A DNA stretch of 64,000 nucleotides from Acidovorax soli (GTDB taxonomy: Bacteria > Pseudomonadota > Gammaproteobacteria > Burkholderiales > Burkholderiaceae_C), in NCBI RefSeq assembly GCF_900107605.1, contig NZ_FNQJ01000004.1, positions 182,439-246,438 of the forward strand. Direction: 5' to 3'. Below are positions 33,191-43,300 of the stretch, in pieces. How positions within the stretch are numbered: the first letter of the stretch is position 1; every line of letters starts with the position of its first letter. The position numbers and the translations under genes were made by a program. Under the pieces are notes generated by a model. It was not told where the DNA came from, made no database searches, and saw only the letters and a list, made by a program, of their open reading frames with translations.

Positions 33191-34138
33191 CTATTCGAGC
33201 GAGAGGCCGGCGGCCTTGACGATCTGCGCCCAGCTCTTGCGCTCCTGGGCGATGAAGGTGTCGTACTCGGCCGGCGTCTCGCCGCCGGGCACTCCGCCCA
33301 GATCGGCAAAGCGCTGGCGCACCTCGGGCGTCTGCATGACCTTGCGCGCCGACTGCTGCAGGCGCTCGACCAGCGCGTCGGGCGTGCCGGCCGGCGCCAG
33401 CAGGCCGAACCAGGCCGTGACCTGCATGGGCACGCCGGCCTCGGTCATGGTGGGCACATCGGGCAGCTGCGCCGAGCGCGTGCCGCTGGTGATGGCCAGC
33501 GCGCGGAACTTGCCTGACTTGATGTGCGGCATGGAGCTGGGCAGGTTGTCGATCATGAAGTCCACCTGCTGGCCCAGCAGCGCCGTCACGGCCGGCGCCG
33601 CGCCGGGGAAGGGCACCAGGGTCACGTCGATGCCCGCCTTCTGGCGGAACATCTCGGAGGACATGTGGGGCGACTGGCCCACGCCCGAAGTAGACACGTT
33701 CAGCCGGCGTGTCTTCGCCAGGCTGACCAGCTCCTTCACGCTGCGCACGGGCGAGTCGGCATGGACCACCAGGATGTTGGGCACCGAGATCACGTTGGTG
33801 ATGCCGCGCAGGTCGCTTTCCTTGTAGCTGAGCTGCTTGTAGAGGCTGAAATTGATGGCAATGGGGCCGATGTTGCCCATCAGCAGCGTGTAGCCGTCGG
33901 GCTTGGCGCGCGCCACCTGCGCGGTGCCGATGCTGCCGCCGCCACCGCCCTTGTTCTCCACCACGATGGAGGTGCCCAGGTCCTTGCCCATCTTCTCGGC
34001 CAGCACGCGCGCCGCGATGTCGGTGGTGCCACCGGCTGCGGCCGGCACGACCATGGTGATGGGGCGTTCGGGCCAGTCGGCCCAGGCGGCCAGAGGCAGG
34101 GCGGCCAGGGCGGCCAGCATGCAGCGTCGAAAAATCAT
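33191..34138 (-). CDS. Bug/TctC family receptor (7 of 7)
   Basis: A 315-residue periplasmic binding protein. Short leader MIFRRCMLAALAALPLAAWAD, motifs WPERPITMVVPAAAGGTTD, VVENKGGGGGSIGTA (Gly replaces Pro-Gly-Ala of the family) and KPDGYTLLMG. Start ATG 34138 follows AAGGAGTCCCC. First gene of the minus-strand trio Bug-ligase-Bug. Confidence 0.88.
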   Translation of the reverse strand: MIFRRCMLAALAALPLAAWADWPERPITMVVPAAAGGTTDIAARVLAEKMGKDLGTSIVVENKGGGGGSIGTAQVARAKPDGYTLLMGNIGPIAINFSLYKQLSYKESDLRGITNVISVPNILVVHADSPVRSVKELVSLAKTRRLNVSTSGVGQSPHMSSEMFRQKAGIDVTLVPFPGAAPAVTALLGQQVDFMIDNLPSSMPHIKSGKFRALAITSGTRSAQLPDVPTMTEAGVPMQVTAWFGLLAPAGTPDALVERLQQSARKVMQTPEVRQRFADLGGVPGGETPAEYDTFIAQERKSWAQIVKAAGLSLE

Positions 34139-34302
34139 GGGGACTCCTTGGGGCGCGCCTTGGCCTCGGCGAGGTCTGTGGCGCAGGAGTCCAACGATAG
34201 CCATGCCCACCGCGATCCGCACCTAGGGTTTGGGAGCGAATGGCTTTGCCATTGGCAAAGCCCCGCTTTCGCGCGCGCAAAGCAATGGCCCGGTGCGGGC
34301 AG

Positions 34303-34334
34303 AAAAAAAGGGCGGCCCGCAATGGGCCGCCCTT
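34303..34334 (-). terminator. Rho-independent terminator of gdhA
   Basis: An 11-bp perfect stem AAGGGCGGCCC / GGGCCGCCCTT with a 5-nt loop, followed on the minus strand by seven T. It lies 20 bp after the glutamate dehydrogenase stop codon. Confidence 0.9.
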
Positions 34335-34354
34335 CCTGGCAAGCGCCGCAATCT

Positions 34355-35668
34355 TCAGGGGTACAGCCCGCGCATCTCGCGCGCATGCAGGATGCGTGTG
34401 CAGGCGACGATGAAGGTGGCGGTGCGCAGGCTCACCTTGTGCTCCTGCGCCACCTGCCAGATGCCGGCGAAGGCATCTTTCATGATGCGTACCAGGCGTG
34501 CGTTGATCTCGTCCTCGCTCCAGAAGAAGCTGGAAAAGTCCTGTACCCATTCGAAATAGCTCACCGTCACGCCGCCGGCGTTGGCGATCACGTCGGGCAG
34601 CACCAGCACGCCCTTGTCGTGGAGGATGTCGTCGGCCTCGGGGGTGGTGGGGCCGTTGGCGCCTTCAATCACCAGGCGCGCCTGGATCTTGCCGGCGTTG
34701 GTGGCGGTGATCTGGGTTTCCAGCGCCGCCGGGATCAGGATGTCGCAGTCCACGCCCCAGAATGCATCGTTGTCGAGCCGGTCCGCGCCGGCGAAGCCGC
34801 CCACGCCGCCGGTTTCCTTCACATGCGCGAGCAGGGCGGGTACGTCCAGGCCCCCGTCGCGGTAGAGGCTGCCGGTATGGTCCTGCACGGCCACCACGTG
34901 CGCGCCGGCCTCGGCAAACAGCCTGGCGGCCGTGCCGCCCACGTTGCCAAACCCCTGCACGGCCAGCCGCGCGCCCTCGATCTTCAGGCCGATATGGTGC
35001 GCCGCCTCCACGCCCACGGTGTACACGCCGCGGCCGGTGGCCTCATTGCGCCCGAGCGAGCCGCCCAGGTCCACGGGTTTGCCGGTGACCACGCCGGTGG
35101 CGGTTTCGCCGACGTTCATCGAATACGTGTCCATCATCCAGGCCATGATCTGGCCGTTGGTGTTCACGTCGGGCGCGGGAATGTCCTTGGACGGGCCGAT
35201 GATGATGCCGATCTCGCTCGTGTAGCGGCGCGTGAGGCGTTCGAGCTCGCCCATCGAAAGTTTCCTGGGATCGACCCGGATGCCGCCCTTGGCGCCACCG
35301 TAGGGCACGTTCACCGCTGCGTTCTTGACCGACATCCAGGCCGACAGCGCCATCACCTCCGACAGGGTCACGTCCTGGTGGAAGCGCACGCCGCCCTTGC
35401 CCGGGCCGCGGCTGGTGTTGTGCTGCACGCGGTAGCCCTCGAAGTGGGCGATGGCGCCGTTGTCCATTTCAATCGGCACGTCCACGATCAGGATGCGCTT
35501 GGGGCGCTTGAGCGTTTCCACCCAGCGCGCCAGGCTGCCCAGGTAGGGGGTGACGCGGTCCACCTGCTGCAGGTAGTTGCCCCAGGGGCCGAGGTGGCTG
35601 GCGTCGAGGTACGACGGCAGGGTGTGTGCGGTGGCAATGCTGCCGGGCGTTCCGGTGGTATTCGACAT
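34355..35668 (-). CDS. gdhA: Glu/Leu/Phe/Val dehydrogenase (glutamate dehydrogenase)
   Basis: A 437-residue hexameric-type amino acid dehydrogenase. Substrate-binding [18 protein letters not shown] and the catalytic-Lys block [18 protein letters not shown] are intact, followed by the NAD domain [20 protein letters not shown]. It interconverts glutamate with 2-oxoglutarate and ammonia; size and motifs fit GdhA rather than leucine dehydrogenase. Single gene with its own strong terminator. The flanking catabolic and core genes do not point to a special role. Confidence 0.92.
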   Translation of the reverse strand: MSNTTGTPGSIATAHTLPSYLDASHLGPWGNYLQQVDRVTPYLGSLARWVETLKRPKRILIVDVPIEMDNGAIAHFEGYRVQHNTSRGPGKGGVRFHQDVTLSEVMALSAWMSVKNAAVNVPYGGAKGGIRVDPRKLSMGELERLTRRYTSEIGIIIGPSKDIPAPDVNTNGQIMAWMMDTYSMNVGETATGVVTGKPVDLGGSLGRNEATGRGVYTVGVEAAHHIGLKIEGARLAVQGFGNVGGTAARLFAEAGAHVVAVQDHTGSLYRDGGLDVPALLAHVKETGGVGGFAGADRLDNDAFWGVDCDILIPAALETQITATNAGKIQARLVIEGANGPTTPEADDILHDKGVLVLPDVIANAGGVTVSYFEWVQDFSSFFWSEDEINARLVRIMKDAFAGIWQVAQEHKVSLRTATFIVACTRILHAREMRGLYP

Positions 35669-35867
35669 GGCGGGTTCCTTGTGGGATCAGTTCAAGGGGA
35701 TGAAGCTTATGCCTGCGGCGTCGGGCTGTCCAAGGCCGGTGCGTCACGGGGTTATGCGCCGTTTGCATAATGTTTCCCGTGTCCGGTGCTGTCTCTTTTG
35801 GCGCACTTCAAAGCAGCTGAAAACGCTTAACAGACGGTAAATATAGCCATGAATGCATGAAAATCAA

Positions 35868-36734
<867 letters not shown>

Positions 36735-36830
36735 GGTTGTTTTTCTGAGGAGTGGGGCAGCCAGCTTGGCGCAATGCGCCGGGCCGGTCAATGCACGCTT
36801 TCAGCGCACAGAGGCATTGCTATGCAATGA

Positions 36831-36872
36831 ATAGCTTCTGGCGCTTTCTGGGTCAGCGCCACAGTCTTTTTG
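36831..36872 (+). repeat. Short palindromic repeat (family B)
   Basis: ATAGCTTCTGGCGCTTTCTG then GGTCAGCGCCACAGTCTTTTTGA; TGGCGCT (36839-36845) pairs AGCGCCA (36855-36861). The hairpin is followed by a T-run, so it may terminate transcription between the LysR and ppk2 genes. Confidence 0.6.
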
Positions 36873-36881
36873 AACTGTCAA

Positions 36882-37820
36882 TCAGGCTTGCACGCCCGAT
36901 GCACCCTGCTGTGCGATCAGCTGCACAAAGCGCCGCGCGCCCAGGCCCAGCGGGCGCTCTTTGGACCAGACCACATCCACCCACAGCGCCACGCCGTTGC
37001 TGAGGTTTTCAAACGGCATCTCCACCAGCGAGCCGGCCGCGATGCGCGGCTGCACCAGCGCGCGTGGCTGCCAGCCCCAGCCCAGGCCCGCCTCGATCAG
37101 GCCCAGCGCAGCCAGGTGGCTGTCCGTGCGCCAGTGGTGGCGGGCAAACACGAAGCGCGGGTCGGTCTGCGCCAGGTCGCGGCTGGCCACCACGATCTGG
37201 CGCGTGGTGGTGAGGTGTTCCTCGCGCAGCTGGGCGCGCTCGGGCGTCTCGCCGCGGGCGGCTGCGGCCGCCCGCGCGGCGGCCAGCACCGGGTGCTGGC
37301 GCGCCATCACGGCCACCAGGGTTTCGCTGCCCACTTCCTGAAAGCCCTCGCGCCCGTCGATGCTGGGGCGCTCGAACGCCAGCGCCAGCTGCGCCCGCCC
37401 GCTGTGCAGCAGCGCCAGGGCATCCTCCTGCGGTGCGGCCAGCACCTCCACCTGCAGCAGCGGATATTGCTGCGCCAGCGCGGCCAGCGGCGCCGTCCAG
37501 CGCGCCGCCAGCAGCTCGGGGGCGATGGCCAGGGTAAGGCGCTCCTCCAGGCCCTGTGTGAGTGCCAGTGCCTGGGCATTGAGCTGGCGCAGCTGCGCGG
37601 CCAGCAGCCGCGCCTGCGGCTCCAGCGCGCGGGCCGCCGCTGTGGGGCGGGGCTCGCGCCCGCTGCGGTCGAACAGCTGCACATTCAGCTCGGCCTCCAG
37701 GTGGGCGATGGTCATGCTCACGGCCGAGGGCACCCGCGACAGCGCCCGCGCCGCCGCCGAAAACGAGCCCCGGTCGAGCACCGCCAGAAACACCTGCACG
37801 CTGTCGGAAGAAAAGGCCAT
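36882..37820 (-). CDS. LysR family transcriptional regulator
   Basis: A 312-residue LysR regulator. The N-terminal winged helix reads VQVFLAVLDRGSFSAAARAL and PSAVSMTIAHLEAELNVQLF; the C-terminal part is a periplasmic-binding-like co-inducer domain. Start ATG 37820 (MAFSSDSVQVF). Divergent from a PACE efflux gene with 73 bp between, the classical arrangement in which the regulator controls the neighbour, as AceR does for AceI in Acinetobacter. A drug or polyamine inducer is a reasonable guess. Confidence 0.9.
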   Translation of the reverse strand: MAFSSDSVQVFLAVLDRGSFSAAARALSRVPSAVSMTIAHLEAELNVQLFDRSGREPRPTAAARALEPQARLLAAQLRQLNAQALALTQGLEERLTLAIAPELLAARWTAPLAALAQQYPLLQVEVLAAPQEDALALLHSGRAQLALAFERPSIDGREGFQEVGSETLVAVMARQHPVLAAARAAAAARGETPERAQLREEHLTTTRQIVVASRDLAQTDPRFVFARHHWRTDSHLAALGLIEAGLGWGWQPRALVQPRIAAGSLVEMPFENLSNGVALWVDVVWSKERPLGLGARRFVQLIAQQGASGVQA

Positions 37821-37852
37821 GGCCTGCCAACCTGTCAATAAACCTGAAACAA

Positions 37853-37886
37853 GCTGACTTTATATATCAGCAATCCGCACATAAAG
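37853..37886. promoter_or_regulatory. LysR-PACE intergenic operator candidate
   Basis: AT-rich stretch with inverted repeats: CTTTAT (37858-37863) / ATAAAG (37881-37886) and the nested CTGA-N9-TCAG (37854-37870). Such T-N11-A-like dyads between divergent genes are typical LysR sites. Confidence 0.4.
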
Positions 37887-37893
37887 TGCCGCC

Positions 37894-38400
37894 ATGACCG
37901 TGCATGCCCCCGTGACCCTGTCCGTTTCCCCGCACCCCGCCGCCCCCGGCTTGCAAGGCGTGCGCCGCCGCGTGCTGTATGTGACTTTGTACGAACTCAT
38001 CGCCATTGCCGTGGCAACCTGGGGGCTGGCAGTGCTCACGGGCCAGAGCGCCGCGCATTCCAGCGTGGCATCGGCGGCCGCCTCGGCGGTGGCGGTGGTC
38101 TGGAACCTGCTGTTCAACTGGGCGTTCGAGCGCTGGGAATCGCGCCAGGCCGTGCGCGGGCGCAGCGTGCGCCGCCGCATCGCCCATGCCATCGGCTTCG
38201 AGGGCGGCCTGGTGTTCACGCTGGTGCCGCTGTTTGCCTGGTGGTTCAACGTGAGCCTGTGGCAGGCCTTCGTGATGGACCTGGCGCTCATCGTTTTCTT
38301 TCTTTGCTATACCTTTGTCTTCAACTGGGGGTTTGACCGGGTGTTTGGGCTGCCGGCGTCGGCGCAAGGTTCGGTGAATTCGCAGCACGTGGGCGCGTAA
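37894..38400 (+). CDS. PACE efflux transporter
   Basis: A 168-residue membrane protein with four predicted segments in two repeated halves. Each half has the PACE pattern: YVTLYELIAIAVATWGL then AVVWNLLFNWAFERWESR, and AHAIGFEGGLVFTLVPLFAW then YTFVFNWGFDRVFGLP. The family (AceI) exports biocides such as chlorhexidine and short diamines using the proton gradient; the conserved acidic residue is in YELIAI. The N-terminal 23 residues are extra. Followed by a strong terminator. Confidence 0.88.
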   Translation: MTVHAPVTLSVSPHPAAPGLQGVRRRVLYVTLYELIAIAVATWGLAVLTGQSAAHSSVASAAASAVAVVWNLLFNWAFERWESRQAVRGRSVRRRIAHAIGFEGGLVFTLVPLFAWWFNVSLWQAFVMDLALIVFFLCYTFVFNWGFDRVFGLPASAQGSVNSQHVGA

Positions 38401-38412
38401 CAGGCGCTATGT

Positions 38413-38444
38413 AAAAAAGAGCTGCCAGCGCTGGCAGCTCTTTT
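38413..38444. terminator. Bidirectional Rho-independent terminator
   Basis: AAAGAGCTGCCAG / CTGGCAGCTCTTT is a perfect 13-bp stem with a 2-nt loop, bordered by A and T runs on the two sides. It serves the PACE gene and the convergent lipoprotein gene. Its AGCTGCCAGCGCT core matches repeat family B. Confidence 0.9.
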
Positions 38445-38473
38445 CACGTTGGCCCACGCAGGGGCGTGGCCGT

Positions 38474-39220
38474 TTACTTACGGCCGGCGAAGATGAAGCC
38501 GGCGGTTTGCGATGGCAACAGCCCCATGGCGATCAGCGCTCCGCCCTCGTAATAGGCCACTCCGGAAGCGGTGGCACCGTCGCCCAGGGTGCAAGTCGCT
38601 CCTGTGAAGGTGATGCGCAGATCAAAGATGTTCTTGCCGCTGGCCCGGGGTGCGGCCGAGCCGCTGGCGCTGCACCCCAGCGATGGCGGAACGCTGATGG
38701 CACCCGAGGCGGAGATGGTGACCGCCATCGACTGCGCCCCAGCGCCCGTACCTACACCGGAACCCGCATAGGTGCCCGCCAGGGCTGCAAGAGAGGCGGG
38801 CTGGTCGTAGGCTGCCGAGTAGGCGCCCGTGAACGAGTTGCCGCTGGACAAGCGCACATCGGTACGGGTCTTGGCTGTGTAGGTGCCGCTGTAGGTGGCC
38901 GATGCCACCATGCCCGAACTGAGGCTGAATTCCCTGCCAGTGCCTGTCAACGTGCCACCTGAAGACGTGGTTTTGCCCTGTAGCGCGCTGTAGAGAATGC
39001 CGTTGCTGGTGACAACACCCCAAGTGTCCCCGTTCTCCAGCACAGCCAAGGCAACATCAAAACCGGCGGCCGATTTGCCGGTCCAGAACCCCTCCATGCT
39101 GGTTACTGCTGGCGGCGGAGCAGGGGTGGATGCGTCGTCGCTGCCCCCGCCCCCGCAGGCGGCCAGGAGTGTGGCTGCAGCCAATACTGAATACCCTGCA
39201 AGTCGAAACTTCATTGTCAT
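38474..39220 (-). CDS. Hypothetical lipoprotein
   Basis: A 248-residue secreted protein of unknown function. The N-terminus is a lipoprotein signal (RLAGYSVLAAATLLAACGGG) with lipobox LLAAC and a Gly/Ser/Pro linker, so it should be anchored to a membrane. The body is rich in Gly, Ser and Thr with repeated beta-strand-like segments (GTYTAKTRTDVRLSSGNSFT, AGTYAGSGVG) and contains Cys residues near the C-terminus (LGCSASG, ATCTLGD) that may pair. No functional domain was recognised. Convergent with the PACE gene. Confidence 0.75.
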   Translation of the reverse strand: MTMKFRLAGYSVLAAATLLAACGGGGSDDASTPAPPPAVTSMEGFWTGKSAAGFDVALAVLENGDTWGVVTSNGILYSALQGKTTSSGGTLTGTGREFSLSSGMVASATYSGTYTAKTRTDVRLSSGNSFTGAYSAAYDQPASLAALAGTYAGSGVGTGAGAQSMAVTISASGAISVPPSLGCSASGSAAPRASGKNIFDLRITFTGATCTLGDGATASGVAYYEGGALIAMGLLPSQTAGFIFAGRK

Positions 39221-39331
39221 CGCTGCTCTCTTTTCTGCTTTGTGGGCAAGGCACTATGCCCCACCTCGTTACGAACTGTAACTTAATTAGTCGTAAATGG
39301 ACTATTCCACTTCGGGGTAAAGCATGCAAGG

Positions 39332-39571
39332 GTGCCGATCACTGTCTATCACCCGCGTTACCAGGCCCTTCGGGAGGGGCTGGTTGCGTTGCGCAAGAAA
39401 GCCGGGCTTTCGCAGGTGCAGTTGGCCGAGCGGCTGGGGGTGGGGCAATCCTTCGTCTCCAAGGTAGAACGCGGTGAAAGCTATGTGGACGTGATGCTCT
39501 TCGTCGATTGGTGCCAGGCCTGCGATACCCCCAGTGCAGGCCAGGAGTTGGACGCGCTGACGGGCCTGTGA
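39332..39571 (+). CDS. XRE family helix-turn-helix protein
   Basis: A 79-residue protein that is almost entirely one HTH domain: LVALRKKAGLSQVQLAERLG then VGQSFVSKVERGESYVDVML. Start is GTG 39332 because no upstream ATG occurs in frame. Divergent from the lipoprotein gene with 111 bp between. It probably binds DNA as a dimer; no partner toxin or phage gene is close, so neither antitoxin nor phage repressor function is supported. Confidence 0.82.
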   Translation: MPITVYHPRYQALREGLVALRKKAGLSQVQLAERLGVGQSFVSKVERGESYVDVMLFVDWCQACDTPSAGQELDALTGL

Positions 39572-39735
39572 ACCGGTAGCGCCCGCGCTGCACCAAGCAG
39601 CGTTGCCGTAGCCCCCGGATTTTTGACGGTCACAGTGTCGTCAAGCTTTGGGCCGTCTGAAAACCTTCTTGTCTGTCACTGCCGGGGCTGCGGGGGGAGA
39701 GGGGCTCGTCCCGCTAGTCATCCAGAGAGATCCCT

Positions 39736-40314
39736 TCAAAGACTTTGAACCGTACCCGAGTCTTGCCACGCCAGCGCGGCACACCAGCCGCGCAGTGCGG
39801 CGCCGTGCAGTGGTGCGCAACGGTAGTGCGCCAGCCGCGCGGCCAGCGCTTCGCTCCATTCGACCAAGGGTTCGCGGGCGCATTTCAGGCGCGCCTCGTG
39901 CTGCGTCCAGGCGGTAGCAAAAGCTATTGAAATGTGGGCTTCTTGCGCCTGATTTGATCGCGTTGGAAGCCAATTGGGCCCCAGGAAAAGTGCAGCGGTG
40001 GCGGCGTCGGCCTGCACGGGCAGTGCTTGCACGTCCACACCCACGGGCGCGCCGTGGCAGGCCAGCAGGCTCAGGCCATCGGCGTGCGACAGGCTCAGGT
40101 GCAGGTCGGGCCGCGCGGGGGCCCGGGGGGGCTCGCCGCGCTGGTTGGTGAGGGTGGTGACGCCCAGCAGATCGGCCAGCGCCGTCCGGGCCAGGGCCCG
40201 CACCGTCTCGCGCGGGGCGCCGGGTGGCGTGGGCAGGGCCCAGACGCGGGGCGCGCCGGGCGCTTGCCAGAGCGCGATGGCGCAGGGCGTGGGCGTCAGG
40301 CGGCGTGTTTCCAT
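39736..40314 (-). CDS. 4'-phosphopantetheinyl transferase superfamily protein
   Basis: A 192-residue Sfp-like enzyme. The two family motifs are VGVDVQAL (Mg-binding Asp) and AFATAWTQHEARLKCARE (WxxxEAxxK). It transfers phosphopantetheine from CoA to the carrier Ser of NRPS proteins. The ATG at 40314 lies inside the last codons of the NRPS gene (19-bp overlap), so the two genes are coupled and this enzyme very likely primes that NRPS. At 192 residues it is shorter than Sfp (224), with a reduced C-terminus. Confidence 0.84.
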   Translation of the reverse strand: METRRLTPTPCAIALWQAPGAPRVWALPTPPGAPRETVRALARTALADLLGVTTLTNQRGEPPRAPARPDLHLSLSHADGLSLLACHGAPVGVDVQALPVQADAATAALFLGPNWLPTRSNQAQEAHISIAFATAWTQHEARLKCAREPLVEWSEALAARLAHYRCAPLHGAALRGWCAALAWQDSGTVQSL

Positions 40315-43300
40315 GGTGCGGCGGGGCTGCCATGCCACATACTGTGTGCCGGCAGGCTCTCGCCCTTCATCACCAGCGTGAGCGGGCCCAGCTGCACGCC
40401 GTCGGCCAGCGTGGCGCTGTAGAGCACGGTACAGCGCGGGCCGCAGGTCACTTTGGCACCGATCACCACGTCGTCGATCTTCATGACGCGGTCTTCAAAC
40501 AAGTGCGTTTGCGGGCAGCACAGCGCGTTCAGTTCGCTGTGTGCGCCGATCTGCACGCAATCGAATTCCGTCATGTCGGTGGTGTCGATGTAGGCGCTGG
40601 TGGCAATGCGCGTGCCCAGCAGGTTGAGCGCCAAGGGCAGCCAGGGCGTGCCACGCAGGTAGCGCAGGAAGTTGGGGACGGCAATGCCTTCGTACATGTT
40701 GGTGGCTGCTTCCGAAAGCCACACGAACGGCGTCCACATGGGCGTGTTGCGCTTGCGGTAGCGCCCCAGCAACATCCACTTGAACAGTGCCACCGCCAAG
40801 AAGGTGCCCACGCCAAAGAGCAGTCCGGCAACCGCCAGTTCCAGCGCCAGTAGGTTCCACTGGCCCTCTTCCGCCAGCGGCATGGCGTCGAGCACGATGG
40901 CGTAGCCAGCGGCAATCACCAGCGCGTGGGGAGAGGCAATGCGCAGCGCCTCCACCGCGCCGCGTCCGGTCTTGCGCCAGCGGGAGGGGCGGAAGGTGAG
41001 GTGCTCCGGGTAGCCCTGCGTGCTTTCGCGCGCGGGCAGCAGCAGGGGGGGCGAGCCCAGCCAGGTGTCGCCGCTGGCCATTTGTGCGCTGCGCGGCACG
41101 CCGCTCATCACGCCGATCAGCACGTTTTCAGGGATGGTGGTGCCGTCGGGCACATAGGCACCGTTGCCGATAAAGCTGCGGCGCGACACGGTGGTGGGCT
41201 GCACCGTCATCCAGCCGCCGTCAATGTGTTCGTCGCCCAGCATCACCGCGTCGGCAATAAAGCATTCATCGCCCAGCGTGAGCATGTCGGGCACCAGGCC
41301 CAAGGCGGTGGAGAGTTCGGTTTCCTTGCCCACCTTGGCGCCCAGCAGTCGGTACCAGGTGGCCGAATACACGGTGGCGTAAATGCCGTGCAGCACCGCA
41401 AGGCTGGACTCCTGAATCTGGTTCACTAGCCATTTGGCGAGGTAACGGTTGCTGTGCACTGGCCAGGTACCGGCCTTCATGCTGGGCAAAAAGGCCCAGC
41501 GGATGCCGGCAGAAATCAGCGCGGTGGCGGTGATGAGCACCACGGTGGCAGGCAGCGACAGGGCAAAGAACTTGATGAAGCGCAGCACAAAGGCGGTGGT
41601 GGCGTCAATGGTGCCCGTCTCCAGCAGGGGGCGCACGGAGATGGCGTCCACGTCCAGCCAGTCGATCAGCAAGAAAGTGGGGAAGACCGGAAAAAAGAAG
41701 ACGACGGCGACAAACAGTGAGCCGAGCGCGAAGGCAGCCGACTCCCACGCCAGGCGCTGGCCGCTCACGGGTGGGCGTGGCGCTTGTTGGCCAGCGTCGA
41801 ACGCTCCCCGGTCACGCGCCGGGGAGCCGCTCCAGATACGTGCCGCAGGCACGGTGGTGCCGCTGGCCAGGGCCGACTGGCCATCGACATGGGCATAGTC
41901 CTCGATGCGCACATTGCCTTCCACCACCGAGTAAGAGCCGATGCAGGCGTTTGCGCCAATGTCAATGCTTCCGAGCAGCAGCCAGCCGCCTTCAACGCGG
42001 GCGTTCTCCAGGTTCACGGCGTTGCCGATGCTCGTACCCGCGCCAATCGACAGCAGTTCGGGTGCGCGCACGGTGAGCGCACCCAGGTTGACCTCCGGGC
42101 CAATCTTTGCGCCCAGAGCGCGCAGCCACGCCGCGTAGAGCGATGAGCCGTTGAGCATGTAAACGGGAATTCCCTCCAGCAGCCTGTCGGTCAACCACCA
42201 GCGGTAGTAGGTCAGGCCCCACAGCGGATAGCGTCCGGGCTTGAGCCGCCCGGCAATCAGCCATTTGCCCGCCCAGGCCACCGCAAACTCGGCCAGCGTG
42301 GCCAGGACAAAAGCCAACAGCGACATGGCGATGGCAAGCGCAATCGAGTCGCTGGGATCGCCCGTGTAGAAGTGGTACATGAAGAAGGGCGCGAGCCACT
42401 GGGCCATCTTCAGCGTGATGAGCGGCGGCAGCGCCAGGGCTTGCGCGATGCCGCAGCGCCAGCGCCGCCATGGGCTGTGCGTGGTGAAGGGGCGCTCAGG
42501 TGTCGCGCCGGGGGCCGTCATGCCCATTTGCAGCGCCTGGGCGATGGCGCCGATGCGGCGGTGCTGGTAGATGTCGCGCACCGTGGCCTGGCCGAAGCGC
42601 GCGTCGGCGCGCAGCGCGGAGGTCAGGCGTGCCGCCAGCAGCGAATGACCGCCCAGGTCATTGAAAAAGTCCATGCCGCGGCGCACCGGTTGGCCAGGGA
42701 ACAGTGTGGCGATGGCCGCGAACAGGGCTTCTTCGGCCGGGGTTTCCGGGGTGTCCCCGCCTTCGTCAGAAGCGGCGGCGGCCAGCGGCTGGGCCTTGAG
42801 GGCTTTGCGGTCGATCTTGCCGGAGGGCAGGCGCGGCATGGCCGGCAGCGCCTCGAAGCGCCCCGGCACCATGTAGGGTGGCAGTTTCTCGGCCAGACCG
42901 TGGCGCAGTGCCGATGGGGTGGGCGGCTCGCCCGAGGGCACGTAAAAAGCGACCAACTGGTCCAGGCCATCGTCGCGCCGCAGCAGCACCGCCGTGGTCC
43001 CGACGCCGGGCTGTTGTGCCAGCACCGCTTCGATTTCGCCCAGCTCCACGCGAAAGCCGCGAATCTTCACCTGGTCGTCGGCGCGGCCCAGGCATTGCAT
43101 CTGGCCGTTTTCCACGCGCGCCAGGTCGCCCGTGCGGTACAGGCGCTGGTCATGCTCGCCCGTGGCCCAGGGATTGGGCAGGAATTTTTCGGCCGTCAGA
43201 TCGGGGCGCCCCAGGTAGCCGGCGGCCACACCGGGGCCGGTGATGCACAGCTCCCCCGTCTCGCCAAACGGCAGGATCTTGAGCGGCGGCAGCTGGCCGT

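Noticed and set aside
39641..39721. A 26-codon minus-strand frame downstream of the PPTase gene (MTSGTSPSPPAAP...)
   Set aside because: It has only a distant AAGGGA upstream and no recognisable feature; too short to support as a gene.
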